Assembly (NCBI RefSeq): GCF_019823105.1 | Contig: NZ_CP081958.1 | Location: 2,232,001 to 2,296,000, forward strand | Length of the DNA: 64,000 nucleotides | Direction of reading: 5' to 3' | From: Halobaculum magnesiiphilum | Lineage (GTDB): Archaea; Halobacteriota; Halobacteria; Halobacteriales; Haloferacaceae | Shown here: piece by piece, positions 1-8,201 of the stretch | Layout: each line of letters opens with the position of its first letter | Numbering within the stretch: position 1 is the first letter of the stretch | Program-made: the position numbers and the translations under genes | The notes under the pieces: model-generated | What the model was told of the DNA's origin: nothing | Seen by the model: only the letters and a program-made list of their open reading frames with translations | The model's database searches: none

Positions 1-649
1 TGCGCTCCGGGGTCGATATCACCCCGACGGTCCCGGTCGCGTTCGCGTCGAACGAGAGCGTGAGCGTCTCCGCCCGGCTGACCGGAACCGTCTCCGTGCC
101 GCGGAGCCCGCCCGGACGGTGGAGGACGATCCGGCCGTTCGCGCGGACCGTTTCCACGTCCGCCTCGTCGAACGCGAGCCGGACGCGGTCGGTCCGGCGC
201 GGGAGCGTCACTGCCCCCGCGGCGTCGACCTCGCGGGCGCGTTCCTCGGTCGCCGAGACGAGGACGATCCGACGGAAGGAGACGCCGTCGGTCGGATCGC
301 CCCGCCGGACCACCGCCCGACCGTCGACCCGAACGACGAACGCGGCATCCGTCAGCGGCGGCGCGAGCGCGGCCAGTTCCTCGGGAGCGAGCGAATCGAG
401 CGCGCTGGCGTTCAGGACGTTCTCCCGCCGCGTCGCTGGCGAGTCGGCGGCCGTCAAGCGTTCGGCCACCGCGACGGCCGCGCGGCGCTCGCCCGGCTGG
501 CGGTCGGCGCCGGCGAGGGCTCCCTCGGCGAGCCCGAGCGTCACGCCGATCGTCGCCGTGAGGACGATCAACGCCGCGACGAGCGCCGCGAGGTTCGCCT
601 GCCCGCGGCGGTGCGTTCGGTCGCCTCCCGTCCCCTTCTGCCGGGTCAT
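1..649 (-). CDS. Pilin-like secreted/membrane protein, C-terminus beyond window
   Basis: Last visible gene of the pilus-like operon; 216 codons are present and the reading frame runs off the left edge. A short basic N-terminus with HRRGQANLAALVAALIVL is followed by one hydrophobic segment (about residues 16-45) and then a soluble Ala/Asp/Arg-rich domain, the layout of haloarchaeal minor pilin-like proteins that sit beside PilB/PilC pairs. The start ATG (649-647) overlaps the TGA of the preceding gene by 4 bp, so translation is probably coupled. The hydrophobic helix would anchor the protein in the membrane or pack in a pilus core. No enzymatic motif is visible. The specific family is not recognised; the role as a pilus component rests on the operon and the N-terminal helix. 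Confidence 0.7.
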   Translation of the reverse strand, partial: MTRQKGTGGDRTHRRGQANLAALVAALIVLTATIGVTLGLAEGALAGADRQPGERRAAVAVAERLTAADSPATRRENVLNASALDSLAPEELAALAPPLTDAAFVVRVDGRAVVRRGDPTDGVSFRRIVLVSATEERAREVDAAGAVTLPRRTDRVRLAFDEADVETVRANGRIVLHRPGGLRGTETVPVSRAETLTLSFDANATGTVGVISTPER

Positions 650-1134
650 CGACTCACCAACTCGATCGAAAGCCGTCCGTCCCCGCCGGCGACCGTGACC
701 ACCGTCTCCGCTCCGCTTCGCCACGCCCCGCTCACGGACGCGACGCGGTCCGGGAGCGCGAGCCGCAGCGATCCGCCGACCGACGGGTTCGGGTGGTCGA
801 GCCGGACGGCCCCGTCGGCGGCGACGATCCGGTACCCCGTGCCGCGGATCGTCGCCGGGATGTCGACGCGGCGTTCGACCCGAACCGACGATGCGCGGGG
901 CGGGACGGCGATTTCGATCTCCGTCGCGGCGCCGGCGAGCGCCCGGTCGGCCACGCGGTCGGCCGCGGCGTCGCGGTAATCCGGAACCGCACCGCCGAAC
1001 AGCGCCGTCGACAGACCGCCGACGAACAGCACGACGAGCCCGATCTCCAGGGTCTTCGAGACGACCGGCGTCACCGCGCGTTCGCGACGGCCGTCGGACC
1101 GGGCGGACGCGTCGATCGGGCGGCGTCCGGTCAT
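646..1134 (-). CDS. Pilin-like protein with N-terminal hydrophobic helix
   Basis: 162 aa. An Arg-rich N-terminus (RRERAVTPVVSKTLEIGL) leads into a single hydrophobic stretch (about 22-50) and a small beta-rich domain. The RAVTPVVS element resembles the processing region of haloarchaeal type IV pilins and pilin-like proteins, although a canonical class III cleavage site is not certain. It overlaps both neighbours by 4 bp and lies third downstream of the secretion ATPase, so it is most likely a minor pilin or assembly factor of the same machine. No catalytic residues are seen. Alternative: a membrane-tethered accessory protein that is not incorporated in a filament. Confidence 0.7.
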   Translation of the reverse strand: MTGRRPIDASARSDGRRERAVTPVVSKTLEIGLVVLFVGGLSTALFGGAVPDYRDAAADRVADRALAGAATEIEIAVPPRASSVRVERRVDIPATIRGTGYRIVAADGAVRLDHPNPSVGGSLRLALPDRVASVSGAWRSGAETVVTVAGGDGRLSIELVSR

Positions 1135-1907
1135 CGTCCCGCCTCCGCGTCGAGGCTGTGCACTACGAGGTACAGCTCACGGGAGCCGGGTAACCGCGCG
1201 ACGACGCTGTCGACGCCGTCGCCGTCGAGGTCGCGAACGGTCGTGACTGCGCCGCGTTCCTCGAAGAACGACCGCCACGGGCGGGGCGTCGCGGTCTCGA
1301 CGGCGATCCGCCACTCGCCGTCGCCGTAGGCGCTGCGGTCGTGGCGCACGCGCGTCGACAGGGGAACCCGCCCGCCGCCGGCGTACGAGAAGCGCGCGTC
1401 GCCGAGGTCGGCGACGCCGACGACCGTCGTTCCGGCCGAAGTCGCAAGCGGCGGGTCGGCGTCCATGACGGCGTTGCCCGGCGGCCCCCGGACGACCGCG
1501 CCGCCGACGAACGCGACGCGGTGGCCGTGGCTCGACCAGACGACGCCGCCGGCCTCCACGCGTCGGACCTCGCCGCTCTCGTTCAGGATCCGGACCGTCC
1601 GGTTCACGGTGTGCAGGCGGCCGTCGCTGTAGGAGACCGTGCCGCGGTGGTGACCGGTGACCTCGACGGGCGCGAGCGCGGCGTCCAGATCCGCCGACAC
1701 CCGGCCGGCGTCGACGCCCGCGGTGTTCGACTCCACGACGGTTCCGACGGTCGCCGTGAGGCCGGCCATCGAGACCGCCGTGATGCCGAGCAGCAGCGCG
1801 ATGCCGATGACGTGTGACTGGGCGCGGCGGTCGTGCTCGGCGTCGCGGCCGTCGCGTCCGTCGGCGCCGACGGACTCGTCGTCGCCGTCGCGGTTGCGAG
1901 GGATCAC
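1131..1907 (-). CDS. Pilin-like protein, DUF7289-type
   Basis: 258 aa from a GTG start at 1907-1905, which overlaps the TGA of the upstream membrane gene; longer open frame upstream is a shadow of that gene. The N-terminal 35 residues are acidic and end in DRRAQSHVIGIALLLGITAV, a signature common to haloarchaeal archaellin/pilin-like proteins (RAQS-hydrophobic helix). The rest is a predicted extracellular beta-rich domain containing repeated TV/RV strands and a DLDGDGVDSV segment. Context (PilB and PilC homologues immediately upstream) supports a role as a structural or minor pilin. Named DUF7289 from memory of haloarchaeal annotation; treat the number as tentative. Confidence 0.7.
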   Translation of the reverse strand: MIPRNRDGDDESVGADGRDGRDAEHDRRAQSHVIGIALLLGITAVSMAGLTATVGTVVESNTAGVDAGRVSADLDAALAPVEVTGHHRGTVSYSDGRLHTVNRTVRILNESGEVRRVEAGGVVWSSHGHRVAFVGGAVVRGPPGNAVMDADPPLATSAGTTVVGVADLGDARFSYAGGGRVPLSTRVRHDRSAYGDGEWRIAVETATPRPWRSFFEERGAVTTVRDLDGDGVDSVVARLPGSRELYLVVHSLDAEAGR

Positions 1908-3820
1908 AGCAACCCCGCGACCGCGAAGACGGCGTAACACACGACCACGAGCGAACCGGAGTGGAGGAGCATCGCGTAGCCGCCGCGGCCGGCGGCGCCG
2001 GCGAACAGCCCCGAGGCGAACACCGTCGCCTGCGCGACGACGTAGAAGCGGCGGCGGTCGCGCTCGGGGTCGACGGCGGTCGGGTCCAGCGCGCCGCCGC
2101 CGGCCGACAGCGACGCGAGATCGGAGAACCCGTCGAGCACGGTGAGGTTCACCGCGACGACGATCCCAACGACCAGCAGCGCGGTCGTCCACCCGACGGC
2201 GACGTAGACGAACATGTTGGCCCGGAGCGCACGCTTCTCGTGATAGAGTCGGCCGACTTCGGCCTGAAGCGTCTCGAACACCGCGTCCGCGTCGCTGCCG
2301 GCGTCGAGCGCGCCGGAGACGAGCCCGATCGTCTGGGCCGCAAGGGGGGTGCCGACGCGCTCGGTGAAGCGTCGAAGCGCCCCGGTTTGGACGTCCTCTT
2401 CCCGGCCGCCGCCGATACCGAGCGCGAACGCCAGGTCCGACACGTCCGGGTTCAGCCGGCCGAGGTCGACGTTCCGAGCGGCGTGGTCGACCGCCGCGGC
2501 AAGCGGCTCGCCGAGGGCGACGCGACCGGCGACGGCGTGGACGAAGTCGCTGATCTCCCGGTCTTTCGCGTCGTCTATCCGGCCGCGGCGGAGCGCGATC
2601 CCGCCGACGGGGACCGCGTAGGTCGCGTAGCCGAGCAGCGCGGCGTTCACGGGGTCGACGCCGGTCGCGAGGAGGCCGCCGAACGAGACGACTCCCAGCG
2701 GCGCGAGCGCGACGGCCGCGCTCGCGGGGTTCGTCGGGACCGACCGCACCAACGCCGGCGGGTCGCGCGGGGGTGCGTAGCTCGCCCGTTGGTCGGTCGG
2801 TCGGAGGTCTGAGACGAACGCGGCCGCGGCGGCGCCGAAGACGACGACCGCGCCGGCGGCGCCGTACACTGCGATCGCCCGCGCGGTGGTCGTTCCGAGC
2901 GGGGTCGCGATCCCCGCGGAAAGCCCCGGTGTGAGCACGCTCATCACCGTGAGGACGATGACGAGCAGCGCCGGGAGGACGAGAAGCACCACGAACAGCT
3001 CCGCGACGAGTTCCATCACGTCGGCGTTGCGCTCGCGCGTCTGCTCGCTGCGATGGCCGAGCATCCGCGACTCCAGCGTGAGATACCCGGTCAGCGCGTC
3101 GTCGCCCTGGGCGGCGTGCTCGCGGAACTTCAACAGGAACGGCGCGAGCGCGTCACGCGAGGGCGTGTCGCGGGCGACGCGGCCGATCCCCTCGTTCAGG
3201 CTTCCGGTGAGGGAGGCGGTCGTGAGCGCCGCGCGGATCGAGACGGCGGTCTCGCCGTAGGCGTCGTTGTCCCCGACGCGCCGCAGCATCGCCCGCGGGC
3301 CGTCGCTCCCCGACGACAGCGCGGTGAGAAACCGCGCTGCCCCCGGGAGCGTCCGCTCGATCCCGTTTCGTCGCGCCCTCGTGCGCCACCGGAGTCGAGC
3401 GCCGGCCAGCTTGACCGTCGCGTGCTTGACGGCGGCCCCGGCGAGGCCGGCGACCGCGGCGGCGACGTACGGCGACGGTATCGCTCCGACCCCGATGCGA
3501 CCCGGAATCGCCGCCGTGACGACTGCCGCGAACGGTGAGGGAGCGGCGGAGACGATCACGAACATCCAGCCGACCGTGAGCACGCACGCGACCCACGAGA
3601 GCCCGTACGCCCGCGCGACGTACACGTCGAAGCTCGTCGACATCGCCGCCCCGCGGTACCGCTTCCGGTCGGCCGCGTGACGGCGAGCGTCGGCGTGGCG
3701 CGAGAACAGCGTGTACAGCGCCCGATCGAGCATCGAGAGGTCGCCCTCGCCCCCGACACGGAGGCCGGAGGACCGCTCGGGTGCGCCCACTGACGCGCCG
3801 TCGGCAGTCGGATCGTTCAT
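1904..3820 (-). CDS. Type II/IV secretion system F family membrane protein (PilC/TadC-like)
   Basis: 638 aa, the polytopic platform protein of the pilus-like machine. It has several hydrophobic segments in two blocks with cytoplasmic GspF/TadC-type helical domains: ALSSGSDGPRAMLRRVG in the first half and VHAVAGRVALGEPLAAAVD in the second. This duplicated arrangement is typical of haloarchaeal PilC proteins. The chosen ATG at 3820-3818 overlaps the TGA of the ATPase gene; the open frame continues far upstream, but that part is the antisense/alternate-frame shadow of the ATPase gene. It should bind the PilB hexamer and feed pilins into the growing filament. Immediately followed by three pilin-like genes. 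Confidence 0.85.
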   Translation of the reverse strand: MNDPTADGASVGAPERSSGLRVGGEGDLSMLDRALYTLFSRHADARRHAADRKRYRGAAMSTSFDVYVARAYGLSWVACVLTVGWMFVIVSAAPSPFAAVVTAAIPGRIGVGAIPSPYVAAAVAGLAGAAVKHATVKLAGARLRWRTRARRNGIERTLPGAARFLTALSSGSDGPRAMLRRVGDNDAYGETAVSIRAALTTASLTGSLNEGIGRVARDTPSRDALAPFLLKFREHAAQGDDALTGYLTLESRMLGHRSEQTRERNADVMELVAELFVVLLVLPALLVIVLTVMSVLTPGLSAGIATPLGTTTARAIAVYGAAGAVVVFGAAAAAFVSDLRPTDQRASYAPPRDPPALVRSVPTNPASAAVALAPLGVVSFGGLLATGVDPVNAALLGYATYAVPVGGIALRRGRIDDAKDREISDFVHAVAGRVALGEPLAAAVDHAARNVDLGRLNPDVSDLAFALGIGGGREEDVQTGALRRFTERVGTPLAAQTIGLVSGALDAGSDADAVFETLQAEVGRLYHEKRALRANMFVYVAVGWTTALLVVGIVVAVNLTVLDGFSDLASLSAGGGALDPTAVDPERDRRRFYVVAQATVFASGLFAGAAGRGGYAMLLHSGSLVVVCYAVFAVAGLL

Positions 3821-6138
3821 CGGCGATTCCCTCTCGTGCGTTCGCTCGCCGGCCCGAACGCCCCGCTCGACCGTTCGGGACCGCGACGACGGCCGCCGTC
3901 GGTCGCGGTGTCCTGGGCGCCGGCGGCGGGCGCGTCCTCGTCGTCGCGGGCGGCCGTCTCGCGACGGACGCGCTCGACGGTCGCCGCCTCGTCGGTGCGC
4001 AGGTCCGCGAGGAAGTCGAACGTCTCCTCGACGTCGGTCACGCCCTCGCGGACGAGATACCGGACGTAGCGGTGTTTCCGATGGAACTCCCGCTCGACGG
4101 CCTCGACGGTCCGGTCGGTCCGGTCGGCGATGCCGTGGAACACCCGATGGTCGAGGCGCCGCGTCGCGTCGCCGAGTTCCGGGTGGTCGTACGCGAACGA
4201 GAAGTCGCCGTCCGGGTCGCGGTCGAGGACGCGGTTCCAGCCGACCGCGGCGCCGTCCTTCTCGACGACGCCGTTCGCCCCCGCGCAGTCGTCGAATGCG
4301 CCGTCGACGCCGATCTCGATCGCCTCGCTGACGTAGCGATCGCCGTCGGCGTTGTGGGGGAACACGACGAGGTCGATCTCCCCGAGGAGGTACGGCGGAA
4401 GGCCCTGCTCGATGACCCGGTTGACGAGCGCGTCCACGTCGTCGGCGTGGGTCGTGCCGAGCACGCCGTGGCCGGTGTTGAGGCTCTCGGCGAACGTCTC
4501 GAACGACGCCGGCGTGTTCACCTCGGCGATGACCTCCACATCGGGGTTCAGGTAGTTCGTCTCGGTCATCAGGTCCGCCATCGTGACGCGTTTGAACTCG
4601 TTCTCGTGCTCGCGGGTCGTCAGCGAGATACCCGTCTCGTGGGGAAGCAGCACCTCGCGGCTCCCCTCGTCGATGGAGACGGGCCGCGCGTCGAACGGAA
4701 TGAACGGGGTGTGCGCGTTCAGCAGCGTCGTCTTCCCGACGCCCGTCGCTCCGGAGAACAGAACGACGCCGCGGTGCTCGTACAGCATCCACAGGAGCGT
4801 GACCAGCTCCGTCGGGAGCGTCCCCGAGTTCAACAGATCGACCGGCGTGTGGGGATCGCTCGACTGCTTTCGAACCGACAGGTGCGGACCGCCGTCCGAG
4901 ATGACCGGGAGCGCGACCGCACAGCGGATCGTGTCGGGGACGCCGTCGAGGTCGACGTTCACCTTCGCGCTGGGGTTGGAGGCGTTCAGCTCCGTCCCGT
5001 CGAGGGCGGCGAGTTGGGTGACGACGTTGACGAACTCGGTCTCCGAGTCGAAGCTGAGGTTCGTCGGCACGCGGCCGTCGGCGTCCAGCCCGACCCGCGG
5101 AACGACCTTCACGCGCTCGCCGACGCGGTTGGCCTCCACGTCCTCCAGGTGCGGATCCCGCAGCGGTACCGTGAGGACGCCCTGGCCGACGTAATCGCGC
5201 AGCACGTAGTACACGAGGTCCGCGAGCCGGTCGGGCGCGTATCGCGAGTCGACCGGCGGCACCGCCAGGTCGTACTCGGCGAGGGCCGACCGTACCCGGT
5301 AGCCGGTCGCATCGAGCCACGCGCGGGTGTCCCGGGCGGTGAGCCGGCGCGAGAGGAACCGGCGGGCTCGCTCGCGCACGAACGCCGCGCGGTCCTCGAC
5401 GACCTCCGTCGCGGTCGTCTCCCAGACGCGTTCCTTGCACTCGGCGATCAGCTCCTCGTCGCCGGGGAGCAGCGGCGGCTCGCGGACGGCGTACTTCGTC
5501 GCGAAGCGGTCGTCGCCGAGCAGCCGGTCGCGGTACACCGCGACCTCGACGGCGAACCCCTCGAAACCGACCTCGTAGGTCCGGAGGCGCTCGCTGGCGA
5601 CGCGACCGACGTACAACGCGTTCACGGGCACGTCGGTGACGGCCGGCGCGAAGTCGCTCGTGTGGACGACGACGCGGCCGTCCTCGCCGTTCACGTCGGC
5701 GACCTCGACGCGGTCGTCGAGCGCCATCGGCGTCACCCGCCCGAGCAGGCGAAACTCCCGGAGCGTGTGGTAGTCGACGCGCCGGCGCAGCGCGGGCGTC
5801 GCCTCGACGAGCCTGTCGAGCGCGCGCTCGTACTTCGGCTCGAAGCCGGCGTCGGCGCGTTCGACGGCGCCCGCGCGGGTGAGCGGCCGGCGGTGCTGGC
5901 CCGCGTCGAAGCGGTCGGCGACGGCGGCGACCGCCCGATCGCCGGCGGCGCCGAGGCTCGGCTCGCGCGTCTCGTAGCTGAACTCGCTGCCCGCGGCGCC
6001 GCGCCGCTCGCGGACGGTGGCGACGACGCCCGGATACGACTCGTACTGCGCCCGCACGTCCGGCGCATACCACGCGTCGGCAGATCCGGGCGGTTCGGGC
6101 GCCGGCACGGTCGGCCGATCGCCCGTCGGATCGGTCAT
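3817..6138 (-). CDS. Type II/IV secretion system ATPase (PilB/TadA-like)
   Basis: 773 aa cytoplasmic motor for pilus assembly. The N-terminal two-thirds is the haloarchaeal-specific region; the C-terminal third carries the secretion-ATPase core: Walker A FSGATGVGKTTLLNA, an Asp-box-like SIDEGSREVLLPHE segment, Walker B-type VEVIAEVNTPASFE and the His-box GHGVLGTTHADDVD. The tail is charged and low-complexity. It is first in a five-gene operon with 4-bp overlaps throughout. A TATA-like element 27 bp upstream fits a leaderless transcript beginning at the ATG. Related proteins in Haloferax (PilB3) drive adhesion pili; whether this copy serves adhesion, secretion or DNA uptake cannot be told from sequence. 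Confidence 0.9.
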   Translation of the reverse strand: MTDPTGDRPTVPAPEPPGSADAWYAPDVRAQYESYPGVVATVRERRGAAGSEFSYETREPSLGAAGDRAVAAVADRFDAGQHRRPLTRAGAVERADAGFEPKYERALDRLVEATPALRRRVDYHTLREFRLLGRVTPMALDDRVEVADVNGEDGRVVVHTSDFAPAVTDVPVNALYVGRVASERLRTYEVGFEGFAVEVAVYRDRLLGDDRFATKYAVREPPLLPGDEELIAECKERVWETTATEVVEDRAAFVRERARRFLSRRLTARDTRAWLDATGYRVRSALAEYDLAVPPVDSRYAPDRLADLVYYVLRDYVGQGVLTVPLRDPHLEDVEANRVGERVKVVPRVGLDADGRVPTNLSFDSETEFVNVVTQLAALDGTELNASNPSAKVNVDLDGVPDTIRCAVALPVISDGGPHLSVRKQSSDPHTPVDLLNSGTLPTELVTLLWMLYEHRGVVLFSGATGVGKTTLLNAHTPFIPFDARPVSIDEGSREVLLPHETGISLTTREHENEFKRVTMADLMTETNYLNPDVEVIAEVNTPASFETFAESLNTGHGVLGTTHADDVDALVNRVIEQGLPPYLLGEIDLVVFPHNADGDRYVSEAIEIGVDGAFDDCAGANGVVEKDGAAVGWNRVLDRDPDGDFSFAYDHPELGDATRRLDHRVFHGIADRTDRTVEAVEREFHRKHRYVRYLVREGVTDVEETFDFLADLRTDEAATVERVRRETAARDDEDAPAAGAQDTATDGGRRRGPERSSGAFGPASERTRGNRR

Positions 6139-6160
6139 TACGGCTTGTGATTCGATATGG

Positions 6161-6172
6161 TATTTAGTATTT
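6161..6172 (-). promoter_or_regulatory. TATA-type promoter of pilus-like operon
   Basis: Minus strand reads AAATACTAAATA here, centred about 27 bp before the ATPase ATG at 6138, the spacing expected for a leaderless archaeal transcript. The AT-rich patch stands out against high-GC flanks. Confidence 0.5.
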
Positions 6173-6290
6173 TACATCGAAAATTAATGGGTGAGTGGAA
6201 GGAGATAACACGACTGCGACCCGGATCGCGCCCTGATAACGCTGGCTGCGGCCGGAACACCGAAGTTCCTACCTATCGACCCACCACCCG

Positions 6291-6929
6291 ATGCCCTCCC
6301 TGTTGGAGCGACTGCTCGGAGCCGACACGCCCGACGAACAGGTCGACCTCGAATCGCGTCAGGGAACCGCCGACGAGGCGCTTCGCGACGCCGTCGACCG
6401 CGCCGGCCACCCGGTCGAGGACTGCGGCGTCACCGCCGTCGCGGTCGTCAACGAGGGACCGGACGGCGAGCCGGTCGTCGTCCCGGTCGCGCGGTTCTCG
6501 CTCGGCGAGGGCGTCGAGGAGCCGGACCGCGACCTCGTGTGGGACCTCGTCGGCGAGGCCGCCGCCGCGATGCGCGAGCCGTTCGAGGACGTGTTCGTCC
6601 GCCACTACGACGTGCAGTTCACGTTCGACGGGGACGAACTGTTCGAAGCCGAGACGTGTCGGCGAGTGTTGCTCACGACGGATCTCGTCGACCGCTTCGC
6701 GACCGACGCGGGGGTTGCGGTCGCGGACCTCCGCGCGGCCGTCGAGGCGGCCGACGACATCGACGACGAGGTCGCCCCGGTTGCGTGGGGCGAACCGGTC
6801 GATTACAGCCGGAGCGACGACGCCGCGGTCGTGGTCGGCGGGACGGCCGCCGCGGCGGCCGCGAGCGCGAGCGCAGCCAGCTGTGCGGGTGCCGGCGCGG
6901 CGGCGGGCGCCGGTGGCGGCGCCTGCTGA
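6291..6929 (+). CDS. Hypothetical protein with Ala/Gly-rich Cys-ended tail
   Basis: 212 aa, not recognised. The first 170 residues form an acidic globular region (MPSLLERLLGADTPDEQVDL at the start; a compact alpha/beta-looking domain with VTAVAVVNEGPDGEPVVVPV). The last ~35 residues switch abruptly to alanine/glycine/serine with three cysteines and end GAGAAAGAGGGAC. No signal peptide or membrane segment at the N-terminus. It stands alone between the pilus operon (divergent) and an esterase (convergent). The tail may be a flexible linker or a metal/thiol-reactive tail, but that is speculation. No function is assigned. Confidence 0.7.
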   Translation: MPSLLERLLGADTPDEQVDLESRQGTADEALRDAVDRAGHPVEDCGVTAVAVVNEGPDGEPVVVPVARFSLGEGVEEPDRDLVWDLVGEAAAAMREPFEDVFVRHYDVQFTFDGDELFEAETCRRVLLTTDLVDRFATDAGVAVADLRAAVEAADDIDDEVAPVAWGEPVDYSRSDDAAVVVGGTAAAAAASASAASCAGAGAAAGAGGGAC

Positions 6930-6971
6930 CCGTCCCGGCGTCGGCGTCGACGTGCCGGTCGGCGTCGGGAG

Positions 6972-7907
6972 TCACCCGTCGGCGACCGCGTTCGCGACCT
7001 CGTCGGCGACCGTCGCGATCGCCTCGTGGGTTCGATCGACGCCCCGCATCGTCATGAAGCCGTGAACCATGTCCTCGTAGTTCAGGTAGCGCGTGGAGAT
7101 GCCGTCGCGGACGAGTTGTTCGGCGTACGCCCGGCCGCCGTCGCGAAGGGGGTCGAACCCCGCGGTGACGACGGTCGCGGCGGCGACGCCCGAGAGGTCG
7201 CCCGCGTTCGTCGGGTCGGCGTACGGGTTGCGGCGGTGGATGTCGTTCCCGTAGTAGCAGTCGCCGAACCACTCGATGTCGGCCTCGTCGAGGACGATCC
7301 CCGCGTGGTCGCGCATCGAGGGCAGGTCCGGGTCGATCCCGACGCCGGGGTACAGGAGCGACTGGTGGGCGATCTCGGGGCCGTCACGCTCTGCGGCCAT
7401 GAGGGCGACGACGGCCGCGAGGGTCCCGCCGGCGGAGTCGCCCGCGACCGCGACGGTTCCGGTCCCCCGGACCGCGTCCGGGTGCGCGGCGACCCACTCG
7501 ACGGCGGCGTACGCGTCCTCGACGGCCGCCGGGAAGGGATGCTCCGGGGCGAGGCGGTAGTCGACGGCACAGACGGCACAGCCGCTCTCGGTCGTGAGAT
7601 GGCGACACAGCCAGTCGTGCGTCCCGAGGCTCCCGAGAACGAACCCGCCGCCGTGGAAGAACACGACGGTCGGGTGCGGGCCCTCGCTGTCCGGGAGGTA
7701 GAGGCGGACGTCGAGGTCGCCGGCGGGGCCGGGAATCGACCGATCGACGACAGCGCCGACTTCCGGCGGGTTCCGGTTCTGTACCCACGTGACGGGTCGA
7801 GTGACGAGCCGGAGGAGCTTCAGCCCGTACCGACTGTGCGGGAGCGGGATCCGGCTCTGTCGCTCGACGGCCGCCCGGGCCTGCGGATCGATCTCGTCGG
7901 CGTGCAC
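6972..7907 (-). CDS. Alpha/beta hydrolase, HSL-type esterase/lipase
   Basis: 311 aa, hormone-sensitive-lipase (family IV) carboxylesterase. Oxyanion-hole motif HGGG follows VVFF; nucleophile elbow GDSAGG gives the catalytic Ser; the Asp is in GFDPLRD and the His in EDMVHGF near the C-terminus, so the triad is complete. DYRLAPEHPFPAAVED is the usual family block between them. No signal peptide, so an intracellular esterase acting on short-chain esters is expected. Monocistronic, convergent with the preceding hypothetical gene. A TATA-like element (minus strand ATTTAGTAT) 27 bp upstream of the ATG supports a leaderless start. Confidence 0.9.
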   Translation of the reverse strand: MHADEIDPQARAAVERQSRIPLPHSRYGLKLLRLVTRPVTWVQNRNPPEVGAVVDRSIPGPAGDLDVRLYLPDSEGPHPTVVFFHGGGFVLGSLGTHDWLCRHLTTESGCAVCAVDYRLAPEHPFPAAVEDAYAAVEWVAAHPDAVRGTGTVAVAGDSAGGTLAAVVALMAAERDGPEIAHQSLLYPGVGIDPDLPSMRDHAGIVLDEADIEWFGDCYYGNDIHRRNPYADPTNAGDLSGVAAATVVTAGFDPLRDGGRAYAEQLVRDGISTRYLNYEDMVHGFMTMRGVDRTHEAIATVADEVANAVADG

Positions 7908-7928
7908 TGGGACAGCTTCGCACGGCGG

Positions 7929-7938
7929 ATACTAAATC
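7929..7938 (-). promoter_or_regulatory. TATA-type promoter of esterase gene
   Basis: Minus strand ATTTAGTAT centred about 27 bp from the esterase ATG at 7907; consistent with leaderless transcription. Confidence 0.45.
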
Positions 7939-8120
7939 CTCGGTGGGAACCCGACCGCCAAGCCCCGACACCCCGACCACCTCAACCGGCTCGACCGGCC
8001 CGAGCGTCCCGACCGGCTCGATCGGCCTGACCGCCCCACCCCGCTGACCGTCTCGGCCGCCCCGTCCGTCCGGTGGCGACGTCCACGACGCCGGAGGTGC
8101 CGGTTCCCCGCCGGGCTAGA

Positions 8121-8129
8121 CATATATTC
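8121..8129 (+). promoter_or_regulatory. TATA-type promoter of iron/cobalamin ABC operon
   Basis: CATATATTC lies about 30 bp before the ATG of a 12-codon open frame (8155) and about 77 bp before the likely GTG start of the binding-protein gene. Confidence 0.45.
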
Positions 8130-8154
8130 GTGGAGCCCGTCCGTTGTTTCGACC

Positions 8155-8193
8155 ATGAGACAACGACCCACACCCCGCGGTCGGGACCGCTAA
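8155..8193 (+). other. Possible 12-aa upstream ORF (leader peptide)
   Basis: ATG at 8155 opens a 12-codon frame (MRQRPTPRGRDR, stop TAA) placed roughly one TATA-spacing downstream of the promoter and ending 8 bp before the GTG of the binding-protein gene, which has no Shine-Dalgarno sequence. It could be a leader that delivers ribosomes to the GTG; it could equally be chance. Expression not demonstrated. Confidence 0.25.
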
Positions 8194-8201
8194 TCCGGAC
8201 A

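Noticed and set aside
1908-2192. N-terminal extension of the DUF7289-type gene
   Set aside because: Overlaps the upstream membrane gene in a different frame; GTG at 1907 overlaps that gene's stop exactly.
3821-6073. Arg-rich N-terminal extension (about 750 codons) of the PilC-like frame
   Set aside because: It overlaps the ATPase gene in another frame, has shadow composition, and the ATGA overlap at 3820 gives a clear start.
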